Source: Bugulina stolonifera (lineage: Eukaryota > Bryozoa > Gymnolaemata > Cheilostomatida > Bugulidae). Taken from it: DNA of 64,000 nt. A program made the translations under genes and the position numbers. Below, one piece after another: positions 29,201-41,311 of this stretch. The notes under the pieces were generated by a model. The model was not told the origin of the DNA, ran no database searches, and saw only the letters and a program-made list of their open reading frames with translations. Position 1 is the first letter of the stretch. Each line of letters begins with the position of its first letter. The DNA is taken from the NCBI GenBank assembly GCA_935421135.1, contig OW285187.1, positions 22,072,429 to 22,136,428 on the forward strand, in the 5' to 3' direction.

Positions 29201-32200
29201 CTCGGTGCTGTATTGAGCAGTGAAAAAACAAGTGTCAGTCCTGAGGTGGAACGTTTCCTACATAGGTAAGTATCACATGGTGCTAACCAATACTTAGCTC
29301 CTAGAGATATTGGTAGTATTCAGGGTCTGAACCCTGACTTGTGGTACCATCTTATACAATCTGTATCAGTCTTAAGAGGACACCATGTGCTTCTTTGTAT
29401 CATGGCTACCAATTGCTGTTACTTCCTTTTAATGGTCAGTGCAAACTGCTGACATTAACAGATCTTACGATAATACTGGTGTACATATATCTATTTTGAT
29501 TTGAAGCACATTTATTAGCCTTTATTATTAGTGAACAATTTTATCCGCGTTGTGTTGTACTCCTTGTAGTCAGTGGAGCTTATTGGCATTTGTGAGTAAC
29601 ACATTGATATTCATACTCGTCGGTATCGTGATCACCGAGTTGGGAATTCGAGAAATCAGTAATAACCAGTCGTACTCACACAAGGACTGGTTCTATATAT
29701 TTGTGCTCTACCTGGGTATTATAGTCATCAGGTATGTACAATGTAGAATGCTATGAGGAAGATTTGATGATCTTGTGCGGATAACCCGGAATTATATAAA
29801 CACATTAGTTTCACCAAAGTCAACTACGATTGCTTCCTAACTGGTCATAAGGATTTTACCCATGTGATTCATGCAGTCCAATAGTTTAACCACTTTTATA
29901 ACTACTGAGATACGTATAAGTGGTCACTTACTCACCTGTTACCATTAGAACATCATGATTTTCATTACAAACTTGTTTCAGGGGCATCACTTTATTAGTA
30001 TTTTCACCTGTGTTACGATGTTTCGGTTATGGATTTGATTGGTCGAAAGGTATAGTCATGTGGTGGGGTACATTAAGAGGTGCCGTCTCTCTTGCACTCG
30101 CCCTACTTGTAGCAGAAGATGACTCCCTGGACCCCCATGAGATTGGTAACAAGGTAATCATATACTGTAATGTACTATTTACATGTAGTAGCTCTACTTA
30201 TATAGGAGCCACATGATGGTATTAAGGCTCGGTTCCAAAAGAGGCCGTTAGCTTCGGCAGAGCAGCTTCGTTGTTTGTTGGCATGGATTGTTGGCATGGA
30301 TCTAGTGGCCCTGATTAGTATCTAGCCAATAAAAAGCTGGTTTTTAATAAACCATGTAATTGGAGTCATACCGAGAAGACCAGCATGTTGGTCTTTGCAT
30401 AGCTGAACAAATGACGCGCCAATTTACTCTAGAACGAGGCTCCGAAGGCCGAAAAATAACAATCGACTTCTCATGTAGCCGAGCCTGTATTCACTATGTC
30501 TGTAACAATTGTCATTTATTTCGCTCATAAACTTATATATATGCAATGTACTATGTAAGATGGGTTATTTCATCTAGTAGTGCCTGATTGTCGATGACAA
30601 ACCAGAGTGACCCAAAATAATGAACAGTACATGATTGTATGGGCTAACTGTACAGTCTTGTACTTCACTTTCAATGTAGAAACATGTTAGGCTATTGAGG
30701 AGAGACTGTGTTTGCAAGAGCGTCAACTCCTCTTCAGCACTCCATCACATGTGACTGTCCGACCTTGAACTAGTGTTCAATTTCATTCCAACACTCTAGT
30801 ATGTTTATTGTTTAGGCCTGAACAAAGCAGCTGTGGATGAACTTCTGCCTGCATTCACCCAATATGCAGATACAGTGCATGTCCTGCATTCCGTTTAACA
30901 GTATTTTTACCTACCTGTATGACTAATACCATAGTGTATATATGCTAGTGCACTTATATACATTATGTTTCTTCCAGTTCCTGATGTATGCAGCCGGTAT
31001 TGTGGTCCTCACTCTTGTTATCAATGGAAGTACAATGAGGTTCCTACTCGGAGTGTTGGGTGAGCACTTACATGTAGTTTCATCATATTATTACATCCTG
31101 CCATGTCTCACTCATCGTTATTGCCGATAGTTATAACTACTATACACTTGGGGTGAACACCTATTAATACTTCCTCTATTTGCCGACACACTGGATATAC
31201 AAAACAGAATCATATAGCCGATCGGTGTATGCCCACTATTTGTACAGTTTGCGAACAGAGAGCACGTCTAGTTACTATTACCGTCAGGTCTCACCAAGAT
31301 TTCAATGGCTAAGAAGATGGCAATGGCTGCAGCTGTGAAGGCACTGGAAGAGACACAGAAGGCAATGATAGCTGATCTGAAGTCTGACAGATTCTTAGCT
31401 GATGCTCACTGGGATGTGGTGATGATGATGAGCGAGATAAAGAACCCGTATGCAGATAGGATTGCTAAGGTAAAGGTTAATAACTCCCGTCAAAAGTGTA
31501 GGTTGTTCTTGAACAGAAAAAAAGGGCACAGAATAGGAAAGCTCAGAAAACTGACAAATATTATTATTATTTTACTACCTCCAGGAACAGAAACTTTAAT
31601 TTTGGCTGTCTATTTTTGCTAAAGATTTCTAGTCAAATATTTGTGATTTTTACCCTCCTTTTCCAAAAATATTTTGTGTAATTCATAGAGAGAGCAGTAT
31701 CATACCAGTTTGTTATGAAAAATTTCCCATCCTATTAATTTTTACACTGCATCTGAGGAACCTTGCACTCACTCACCGTGTGCTTTACATGTATGATACT
31801 ATGTACAATGTACATTGTACTTGTATGTGTAAACACTAATTGCAAATTGTTCTTCTCATTTGTTTCTCACACAGTTGTGTATCAATGGGAGAATACTCCA
31901 ATGTTATTGTGTCACTATGTCTCTCTCCTTAGGAATCTACAGTGAAGTCACCTGCTGAGGAGGAGGGCACTGAACATAACAGCCATGGGCACAACAAGGT
32001 CGTTTGTCCAGACTGTAGCAGTCTTATACATGCCGATCTTACAGCCAATCAGTACAAGGAATATGAGGAAGAGGCTAGAATAAGATACCTCAAGGCGCAG
32101 AAGGTTAGATGGTTATATACATTTATTATTATTGATAAGGCAAGACGTTCCTGCCACATATACAGAGTACATCTACAGTGTGGTCATGTAACGCTGTGTG

Positions 32201-35200
32201 GTCATATGACTGTAGGTATCATACTGGAGACAGTTTGAGCATGGTCTACTTGGTAGAACAGCCGTTAGAAAACTTATTGAGCTGACAGAGTCCATAGCAG
32301 ACAAGACTGGTGCATTCATTTCTATAGATGACATAACAGCCTCGTGGAAAATGAGAGGGATCTACAGGCTCTTTCCTAAACTGGTGAATTTAACCATGAT
32401 ATTGTAGCCTTTGTAAGTAGTGTGGAACCTGGAGTGGTTGACTACAGCATTCAGTTAGATACTGTACACCTGGAGACTCTAGTGGAGCATGGGCTATATC
32501 TACATGTACATATATGAGTGAGATACAAGGGCTATACTTTTTAAGAAGAGCTGTGTGTTGAACTGAATCCTGTAAACCTCTAGTCAAATGACCGATGAAT
32601 TAGGCCAAATAGAAGATTGCATAGTAAAGGAGATTCATTTTTAAAACTGCTTTTAATTGGCTACAACCTGTCACTTTTTAGTCTTGTTTTTGGTCGTATT
32701 CGTCTTTTCAATGTTTTATACAAGGGCACAGGCTGCAGAAGTGTACCAGACCTCAAGGCTACATTGTGTCAATAATATGGCAATTTGTTTATAATTATTT
32801 TACTCTCATAAACATATTATTACTGCCTTTTAGAGCTATTACCTTACCAAACTGTGTAACGTACTGATGCCCGACCCAATTGCAGATGTTACAAATAACT
32901 CCCTGACATTTACAGTGGCAACGTCCAAGTCATTGTGGATCACAGTGGTCATCATTCTGCTACTTCAGGGTATAGTTGGGGTAGTACAACTCCTGACGTA
33001 TTTCCATGAAGGAAGCTACCACATCATATACTTTGTCTTCTCTCTCAACTTTGCTATCTTCTTCTTTGGGGAAAGCATTATCAAGGTAGACTTTATAGTA
33101 GTGTATTAGGTCGCTATGATAGAAATTAGAACTCCGTTGATATTCTGTTAGTGGACTTGCATTGTAGATGGCACTCTACAAGATGTGTTACATTATGATA
33201 GCAGACCTAGTTGTTACACTACTATAGAATATTGGTAGTTTGAGGAATACTTTTGACTGTCTAATACGAAACTGAAATTGCATGACCTCCATATATATTA
33301 ATCTACAGTGTAACTTGCTTAATTCGACCTTGGATAATTCAAATACTTGGTTAGTTCAAACTATTAGTCTTGGTCCCTGCTGGGAACTATATAAATTGTT
33401 TCAACTAAGTGAAGTGGTCTTACAATTCAAACTCAGGTCTAATTCAAACCAATTTTGCTTAATTCAAACTCCAAGGACTGGCATAATTGGTTTGAATTAG
33501 GCTTGAGTTTGAATTGTAAGATCACTTCACTTAATTGAAACCATTTATATAGTGCTCATCGGGGACCAGGGCTAATAGTTTGCACTAATTCAGTTTTTGA
33601 ATTATCCGAGGCTGGATTACGCAAGTTCCACTGTATATGTGTGATATATATACATAATACTGCATTCACATGCATATATATACCTTCTAGATAGTTGGAT
33701 TGGGCTATAAGCAATATTTTAAGAGCTTTTGGAACGTTGTGGCATTTATATTGGTGATGGGTGCGTACCCGGAGCTCTATGCATGTTTTGAGGCCGCCAG
33801 ATTGTATGAAATGGACGACGTAGAGGAAGCTAGAGACTATCACTTGATGGCAGGAATTATACAGATTACCAGATGCCTCAGACTGCTGGAGACTCTTATA
33901 GTAAGTTATTAGCTCCACTGCACTAAGTCAGTGAACACATAAGATTAGAAAGTTCACTCAATCTGAATTGTGTGTTCTAAATTACAAAACAATAAACAGA
34001 AAAGTTAATTATACAGTTCGTCTATGTCTTAGAGCTTTTGGTTTGCGTTTATGAACACAAAATTCTGTAGTGAGCATTCTGTAGTGAGCATTCTGTGGTG
34101 AGCGTAACTATCCTTTATTTAATTCTTAATTTCTAGCTTTGATCCACTTAGATGTTGCCCCTGTTGTGTTTTTTGGATTTGCCCTCTCTTTATTAATATT
34201 CTTGCTTCGAAGAAACTGGGAAGAAAGTACTGTACAAATGAAATAGAATGTCTTAACTGGTTAGCTGATTCTTCAAATGTATAAAACTCATATTTAAGTT
34301 GAAGTATGCCATCTCATAATGATTAGACTCAGCAATAGTTTCTGTCAAGTCACTCTGAGTACTGTGTATATCTCAGGTAATATTTTATTGAATTTTAGAA
34401 AACATGTTTTCCTGCGATACTCAAAGCTGTAGATAGAAGAATAGAAAGTCAGATCAACTTTGGATACGATGTTGGTAGAGGCTTTGTAGTTGGCGAGGAA
34501 GAGTGTAGACAACTCCTTGATCACATTGTAGAACATGCTGGAATGAGGGATAAGTTTAAGAACAGATGTGACAAGATTCGTCTGGCTGTCATTAAGGAAT
34601 TAGGTGTGTGTAGATATAAGTGCTGTACTTGTTTAGCTGGCAATATTTGATAGCCTACCCCTATGTTTCTAATACTGACAAATGGTTGGGTTCTTAGTTT
34701 GCACAGTTGCTCGGAAGAAGTTCTAAAATCACCAACCCTCAAGAATCGGTTTCTTTTATGTAGAATGCTTATACCAAAGTGTTACGACTTAACAAATATA
34801 TGAAGGAAAGTTTGCAGATTTTTGCTGGTGAATTATGCCTTTGTTTCAACTGCTATGGCTGTAATTAGCTCACATGAATTTGTATAACTAGAATTGAATA
34901 AAAGATTAACCTATTTAGTAAAGTATGTATAGTCGTAGAGTCGTCTAGATAGTAAAATAGAAAGGGTCAGTTAGCTGCTGCACACATTGTGTCATACAGT
35001 TATAATGGAATAATAGTGATATATTATCTAGTTCGCTAGTGAAATAGAGAAACTTTCAAATGTTTCCATAATACTGTAGCACTGTTACAAAGAAGTACAC
35101 CAGGGGTAGCTGTTGCTGTGAAGACACGTCAAGCCACTCGTACTGTGCTCAACAAAATTAGAGACACATTAGATAAACTGAAAGAAGACGGATTGATCGA

Positions 35201-38200
35201 TGAAATTGAGGCAGATAGATTACATAGAGTAAGTGTTGTGTTGTAACATGTTTGTACATAGGGTAAGTGCCGTATTGTGACATTTGGTTACATAGGCTAG
35301 GTATTATATTGTGACATGTGGCTACATAGGTTAGGAATTGTATTGTGACATGTGGCTATATATTAGGTTAGGTATTGTATTGTAACATGTGGCTATATAT
35401 TAGGTTAGGTATTGTATTGTGACATGGGGCTACATAGGTTAGGTGTTGTATTGTGACATGTGGCTACATAGGTTAGGTATTGTATTGTGACATGTGGCTA
35501 CATAGGTTAGGTATTGTATTGTGACATGGGGCTACATAGGTTAGGTATTGTATTGTGACATGTGGCTACATAGGTTAGGTATTGTATTGTGACATGTGGC
35601 TACATAGGTTAGGTATTGTATTGTGACATGGGGCTACATAGGTTAGGTATTAGGTGTCTTCGCGACCTCTTGGACGGACCCGGGTCGCAAATAAAATTTA
35701 CAAGATGGCCGTCCGACCAAGGCCAGAAGGGCTATTGGCCTAGGATTTTGCTTGGCCGGACGATACCATCCCTAGCTCATCGGCACACCTGATTTCTTCG
35801 CGCGGAAATGAGGATTTTGCTTTTGGCCCAGGCCGGTGTGTTCGCGACACTGACGGATGTGTGCCGGAAAATATTTTCGTAGATCGGCATGGGTCTGAAG
35901 CTGAGGTCGCGAAGACACCTATTGTACATGTATTTTGGCGAGTGGTTGCATTGTTCATGTGCTTCAGAGCACATAATTATGATCAACACATTGATCCGAA
36001 TGACTTGCATGGAATGGTTTTTCAGAATAGAAAAAGGTTTCGTCAAATGTTATCAAAATCTAGTAGATTGGTTTATAAGCTCTTGGAGGGACAATACCCA
36101 TTCTCACTTGAAGATTCTGTAATGCTGCTATTTATTGGGATTAATTTGGCTGAGCTCATCTATCTCCTTCACCATTATTTTTAGTTTGAAATAATTTAAA
36201 GTTTATAATGTTAGTAAGGTATTGATTTGTCATTGTTCTATTCAACGGATAGAATGTAGAAAGATGAAGAAGAGGAATATTTGTTTTTTTTTTCAGAACA
36301 CTGACAAACTAATAAAAATGTTGGTATCTGCGCCCCCTAGTGTTCCACCGCTGCCTGCTGAGAATATGCTATCATTTGTTCCATGGTTGCAAGGGGGAGG
36401 TAACTCTATTGCAAAGTTCATGAAGGTCAGTAGAATATAATATAACCTCACTTAGAGATATATTCTAATCCCTATTAGATCAAAGACTATAAAATAATAT
36501 AAATAATAATATATTCTGTGTGTACTATGTCTTTCTCATCCACTTTCTATCATGGTCATACATGTAGACCTTCCCCTGCAAACAAATATTGTCTACAACT
36601 TCTGTGATTGCCTTTAGAGTTGTCTTCTCATTGAGGATGTTTATTTAGAAAAAAGGATAACTCTAAACTTTGATGTATAAAACAAGTTTTCTTGCGTAGA
36701 AGCATTTGATGCCACTTTAGGGTTTGGTAAACGTTTACGATCTCTCAAACCTTTCTGATTTAAATGTACATATACATGATATAACTCACAGAGATACCGT
36801 TTAGATAATATGTACATATACATGATATAACTCACAGAGATACGTGTGTCATTTAGATGATAATATGTACATGTAGGAAAGAGCACAGCTGATTAACTTT
36901 GACCACAACGATGAGATATTACACTCTGGGGAGGCACCTAAGGGAATTTATATTGTCGTGTCCGGACTAGTTAAGGTAAGTGCATCTATCTCTACTAAAT
37001 ATATACATATATACATGTATACATGTATGCTCATCCAATTGAATGAGAAATATATGCATTGAAAATTATTTTTTATTTCCATGGCAACAAGAGTTTAAAA
37101 TAGTTAATGGTTATAACACTTGATGTGTAATAATGTTGTTGCAATCACCCTGTATTTGAGTTTGTTATAGTGATGGAATTTGGTTAATGGGCTATACTTA
37201 TATGTATTTCATTTTTTTCTTAGCTAAGCAGTTAAACTAAGGATATTAGATGATGTATCAGTGTTGTGGGCTTGTTGGTAGCAATAATGGCATTGAAATA
37301 GACTGTCTCACATGTATATACATAGTACAATGACCATTTACTACTTCATGTTTCATGTGTTGCAGAAGTTTGGCAAACAGCGTCTACACTCTCATTACAC
37401 AATGGATGCTGGTGAGGAGACTCAGGCAGCCAGTGCTGACAGGTATTTACCTGCTACATGTATATATACAATGTACAGTAATATGCTGACAGGTATTTAC
37501 CTGCTACATGTACATTATATTTACAGTAATATATGCTAATAAAACTAAGGCTGTACTGAGTATCATCAAAACATCAAATGTGCTGCTTATCTATTTATTA
37601 ATTATTATATACGTGTATTTTTCCAGTTCCAAACATATTATGTCTATACAAAACCCGATTCATCGACACTACATCTAGCATATATCTTTCACTATGTGGT
37701 GTATAATCTATCCTGCTGGTTGTTATATCACAATCATGTGCAGCTCCCTATCTGTTTGCTACGAATAGATACACAGACTATCTAGGAGCCGGTGCAGTTC
37801 TCGGAGAAATGGGCCCTCTCATGGATAGCCACGTCACCACAAGTGTTACAGCAGAAACTGCAGTTCAACTGTACTTCCTTAACATAACTGACCTTGAGAT
37901 AGCCTTTGATATGTATCCAGAAGTCAGACTCAAACTGTGGAAAAACTGTGCTATAAAGATTGTCCTTAACTTGCTGACAGAGCATAAGGACTTCCAGGTG
38001 AATAGAAGAGGCAAAAGTTGCTATTATGTCATATAACCTACTCATAACCTAATCACAAACATAGTTGTTTTATCTATCCACTATATAAGAGTAGGCCCTG
38101 AATTTGTCTAGTATTATTTTCCTCTGGCATTTGGATGAACGTCAAAATATTGGGAATGAAATCAAAAACCTCATAATGTGTCTTGTTCTGCTATCTATCA

Positions 38201-41162
38201 TAAAATTACTAACCTACATCCATGTCGCCCAATGAAAATGAGATTGACTGATCCACAAGCTTCATTTTTGCGGTTTCTAGCATCATGTTTGTCACACAAT
38301 GGAGTACTATTCTGGACTCACCTGCTCTCTGTTATTTCTAGAATATTCCAACAGAATCAGCCAGAGCTTATCTGGAACATGGCTACATCCCGCACCTCAA
38401 TGCACAGACTGTGTACAATCTTGATGATAACATAGAATATGCCTTTCTGGTACACGGCAGAGTGAAAGTCTATGCTAGGCCTGACCTTGAACTTCTTGGT
38501 CCAGCTTTTATTCCTAATAGGATAAGAGTGCTACAGTTCAATGTAAGACCACTCCTGTACATATTATGCTCACATTTAAATTCCAAATAACTGATTTGGT
38601 ATCTCTAGTCAAAATTGAATATTCAAATGATATGTTGCTTGCTCAATTACCATTGTATGTGTGTGAAGTCTACATCAGTTTAGTTATATATTTCTTTGGA
38701 AAATTCTGTGACTTATCTAATAGTAATTTTTCTTTTCATATAGTGAGCATGTTATCTTGTCATTTCTTCCTACTTGGGTTTGTTGCATATTGTTTTATCT
38801 TTGTAGGACCCTCAAGAAACGATTCTATATCTAGTTCCGGGTGAAGAGAACCCACTAGCACCTGTTGATAGTTTTCATGAAGGCATCAAAAACAAGCTGA
38901 AGTCATTTGCAAGTGCTATGGGAAGAAAACTGCTACTGGTATGTATCGGCAGCATCTCGGAGAATGCTGATATCAAGTTCTCCATTAATTTTGTCAGTCA
39001 TGTCTATATGATAAGTAATGTTGTATAATGGTTTGGGCTGAAGGTCTCCTGTTCTCTGTGGATAATTTCATCAGCTCCAATGTAGTGGCCATGTAAATAA
39101 GGTAAATACATTTGGGCAAATAATGAATTATATAGACTTTCACCACCAAAACACTAGTTTTCAGCAATCAGTGATTGGCTACCATAATAGACTCCAATAA
39201 TCCGAGTTGATCCAATTCTGTAGAATGAGAACTTGAAGAAACCAGTTCAGCAGAAGAAGGCTACTTTCTTTGATATTATTAACATGATAAGAATCAAGAA
39301 GCTATTGAACAAAAAAGCAACAGTTGCCAACCTGGCGTCTGTGGAGAATGTTGGACAGGAAGTTGGTCAGAGGGAGACAATGCAGATCACAAAAGACTTG
39401 TCTGTTATACCCGCTCTATCTGCACCTTCTGTGCCACACGCTGTAGAAACGTCCCCCGAATCAGAGTCAAACCAGGTTGACCCAGGAATAACAGCCTCTG
39501 TAAACATCCAGTCAGAGCTAACAAAACACAGCTCAAGCAAGCCCAAAACCAAACACAGAACTCCACAAGTAAAAAGGTATGTAGACCTATCTATGTGTTG
39601 TAGGTTGCATGCCTGAAGTGCCTAGTATTTTAGGTACTTGGTGTCTTCGAAATCTCTTGGACCGGCCTGAGACACAAGTAAAAATTCCAAGATGGTCAGT
39701 CGGTCTCGGCCGAAAGGGCTATTAACCTGGGATTTTGCTTGGTCAGAGGAAGCCATCCCTGGCTCATCAGCTCACCCAGGTTTTTCGCACGAAAATAAAG
39801 ATTTTGCTTTTGGCCCAGGCCAGTGTATTCGCGACCCTGTGATGGAAATGGGCCGGAGAATTCTTGGCCAAGTTAGCCCGCGCACGAAATTTAGGTCACA
39901 AATACGCCAACTATATAATATTCTCAGAAGCAAAATATTGTGTCTGGTATGACTATCTTACACTAGTATGACTTGCAACGTCTCTGTGTGCATATACATT
40001 TGTGGATAATAATGCTGTATTAAGTTGAAGTATATGAGTGTATATTTGACATGTTTATAATACTTTGACAGTGCCCCAATATTGCAAGAATCTAAAAGTG
40101 AAGTGCACAGATCAGCTAGTCAGGATCCAAAAAAGTAAGCAAATTTTTTAATGTGGCCGTTCAGAATAAGCTGTTCCATAATTTGCCATTACTAATTATT
40201 CAGTGCTCCAAGCCCCTCTACAGGAGTAGGCATAATGGTAGTGGGTGAATAACTTGGGATGTAGCATCACAGCCTAGGCGTTACAAATAATAATTGTACT
40301 TACAGAGGGTCTGGAACCCAGGTTAAGCCAATGTCAACTGTAAACAGTTTTATCCCGTAAATGTAACAAAATAAGCTAGACATTGTGGACTTTGCCATAA
40401 CCTAATTATTATTTCTTTGATGTTATCAACAGAATAAAAATGAAGAAACCTTTTTTCTGATTATACTCGAGGTCAGATTCATTCTTTGCTATGAAATTAC
40501 TGTAACCATAACAGGTATCGACCACTCACACTCAGGTATATGTATTATATAGGGCTGTGCGGTCTGAAAGAGGCCTCACAGTACGTAGACCAAAGACTAA
40601 GCGAACTCCGAGCGTAAAGTCGACTATTGCTGACCCCCAATCCGAATCTTCCCAACCGTCAATAGGGAACTCTCCTAACCCAGTGACCCCTCAGATTCCA
40701 CTTGTGGTAACAGTTTCTGATGCTGACCAACCAGACCTTGACCCAGTTAATGTCACAGAATTCAAGACCATCACCTCTCCAGTTGATCTAGGCATTCCAG
40801 CTCCGCCGGTTCAGAGAAGAGTAGCAAGCAGAGAGAGAATATACATCCAAAACAGTAACTATGAGATCAACAACACATCATGGAGAAGACTGAGTGAGCC
40901 CTACCAGAATGTAGTTGGGATTTCACCTCAAGGTCTGCTGTCAAGCAGCAGTGAGCCCATGCCACATATTGACATAGAAGTTACTCCCCCATCAGATGCT
41001 ACTTTGATAATGAACAACAATGACAGATCATCTGCATCTAACCGCAGCAGATCAGTATCTAGATCAGCATCTAACAATAGCCAGGCATCTAACAATAGCC
41101 GACAACCATCCACTCCAAAACCAAGGAAGCCAAGTTTCACTGACAAGTTCAAGTTCTGGTAA
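26283..41162 (+). CDS. SLC9C1: Sperm-type Na+/H+ exchanger (SLC9C family), 25 coding exons
   Basis: Exons with matched phases: 26283-26418, 26904-27158, 27606-27743, 28120-28239, 28674-28841, 29157-29265, 29570-29731, 29982-30153, 30978-31059, 31288-31469, 31933-32103, 32216-32383, 32834-33085, 33691-33900, 34399-34603, 35080-35228, 36297-36425, 36877-36975, 37366-37442, 37769-37997, 38342-38542, 38807-38938, 39224-39576, 40072-40134, 40553-41162. They sum to 1523 codons plus stop. The exchanger core shows SATDPLAVV, GESLLNDG and WGTLRGAVSLALAL. Exons 13-15 form a voltage-sensor-like domain whose S4 (ITRCLRLLETLIK) has few basic residues. Exons 17-22 hold a cyclic-nucleotide-binding domain (GLVK, LGEMG). 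The last three exons encode a long Ser/Pro-rich tail. In known members the protein regulates sperm flagellar pH. A further 5' non-coding exon is possible. Confidence 0.92.
28820..28990 (+). repeat. 33-bp tandem repeat spanning the exon 5 splice donor of SLC9C
   Basis: The last exon codons (FPYITYFI) and the donor GGTGAGTCATT are repeated about four times downstream with divergence, each copy carrying a potential GTGAGT or GTGAAT donor. The first copy contains the authentic junction at 28841/28842. Confidence 0.8.
30225..30487. mobile_element. MITE-like inverted-repeat element in SLC9C intron 8
   Basis: The ends read AAGGCTCGGTTCC and GTAGCCGAGCCTGT, an imperfect inverted pair, with internal complementary stretches (GGCCGTTAGCTTCGG; CCGAAGGCCG). 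Boundaries are approximate and no target duplication is clear. Confidence 0.4.
33306..33633. mobile_element. Fold-back mariner/pogo-like MITE in SLC9C intron 13
   Basis: About 150-bp arms are imperfect reverse complements over nearly the whole length. Termini are CAGTGTAACTTGC and GCAAGTTCCACTG, flanked by TA on both sides (33304-33305; 33634-33635), as expected for Tc1/mariner-type targets. Non-coding. Confidence 0.75.
35209..35650 (+). repeat. 34-bp minisatellite starting at the exon 16 splice donor of SLC9C
   Basis: About a dozen copies of a 34-bp unit (TACATAGGTTAGGTATTGTA followed by TTGTGACATGTGGC) begin with the last exon bases TTACATAGA|GTAAGTG at 35220-35235. The first downstream copies still have GTAAG; later copies have drifted to TTAGG and are highly homogeneous, which indicates later expansion. 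Confidence 0.88.
35653..35919. mobile_element. TA-flanked MITE with GGTGTCTTCGCGACC termini (copy 1)
   Basis: The 267-bp element begins GGTGTCTTCGCGACCTC and ends GAGGTCGCGAAGACACC, perfect 17-bp inverted repeats, with TA on each side. It is inserted at the end of the minisatellite in SLC9C intron 16. Non-coding; a Tc1/mariner-type or related MITE. Confidence 0.85.
37433..37530 (+). repeat. Tandem duplication of the exon 19 splice donor in SLC9C
   Basis: A unit of about 50 bp starting GCTGACAGGTATTTACCTGC, comprising the last eight exon bases and the donor, is present twice. The second copy begins near 37484 and preserves a full GACAG|GTATTT donor. Confidence 0.8.
39636..39913. mobile_element. 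Diverged second copy of the GGTGTCTTCG MITE
   Basis: It aligns along its length with 35653-35919: TTGGTGTCTTCGAAATCTC at the start, then the shared phrases GATTTTGCTTGG and GATTTTGCTTTTGGCCCAGG. The right terminus is degenerate. It lies in SLC9C intron 23. Confidence 0.75.
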
Positions 41163-41224
41163 AAGAGAGTAATGTTGTCAAATGAATCATATATACCGTA
41201 GTGTTAATTTATTTCCACAGATAA

Positions 41225-41230
41225 TTTATT
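41225..41230 (-). terminator. AATAAA poly(A) signal of Ku70
   Basis: It lies about 85 bases past the Ku70 stop on the minus strand. It is seven bases from the plus-strand signal of SLC9C, so the two convergent 3' UTRs must overlap if both are used. Confidence 0.6.
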
Positions 41231-41236
41231 TATGAA

Positions 41237-41242
41237 AATAAA
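41237..41242 (+). terminator. AATAAA poly(A) signal of SLC9C
   Basis: It lies about 75 bases past the SLC9C stop at 41162, with a second AATAAA at 41250-41255. Confidence 0.65.
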
Positions 41243-41311
41243 GAATTATAAATAAATGTATTCTAAAAATTACAGTAACAGCATATAACTAGAGAGATTG
41301 TCAGAGGAAGT

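Noticed and set aside
35209..35650. CRISPR-like array because of the regular repeat
   Set aside because: There are no unique spacers; it is a head-to-tail 34-bp minisatellite in a eukaryotic intron.
40557..41162. Stand-alone serine-rich protein gene
   Set aside because: It is the last exon of SLC9C, joined in phase to 40072-40134.
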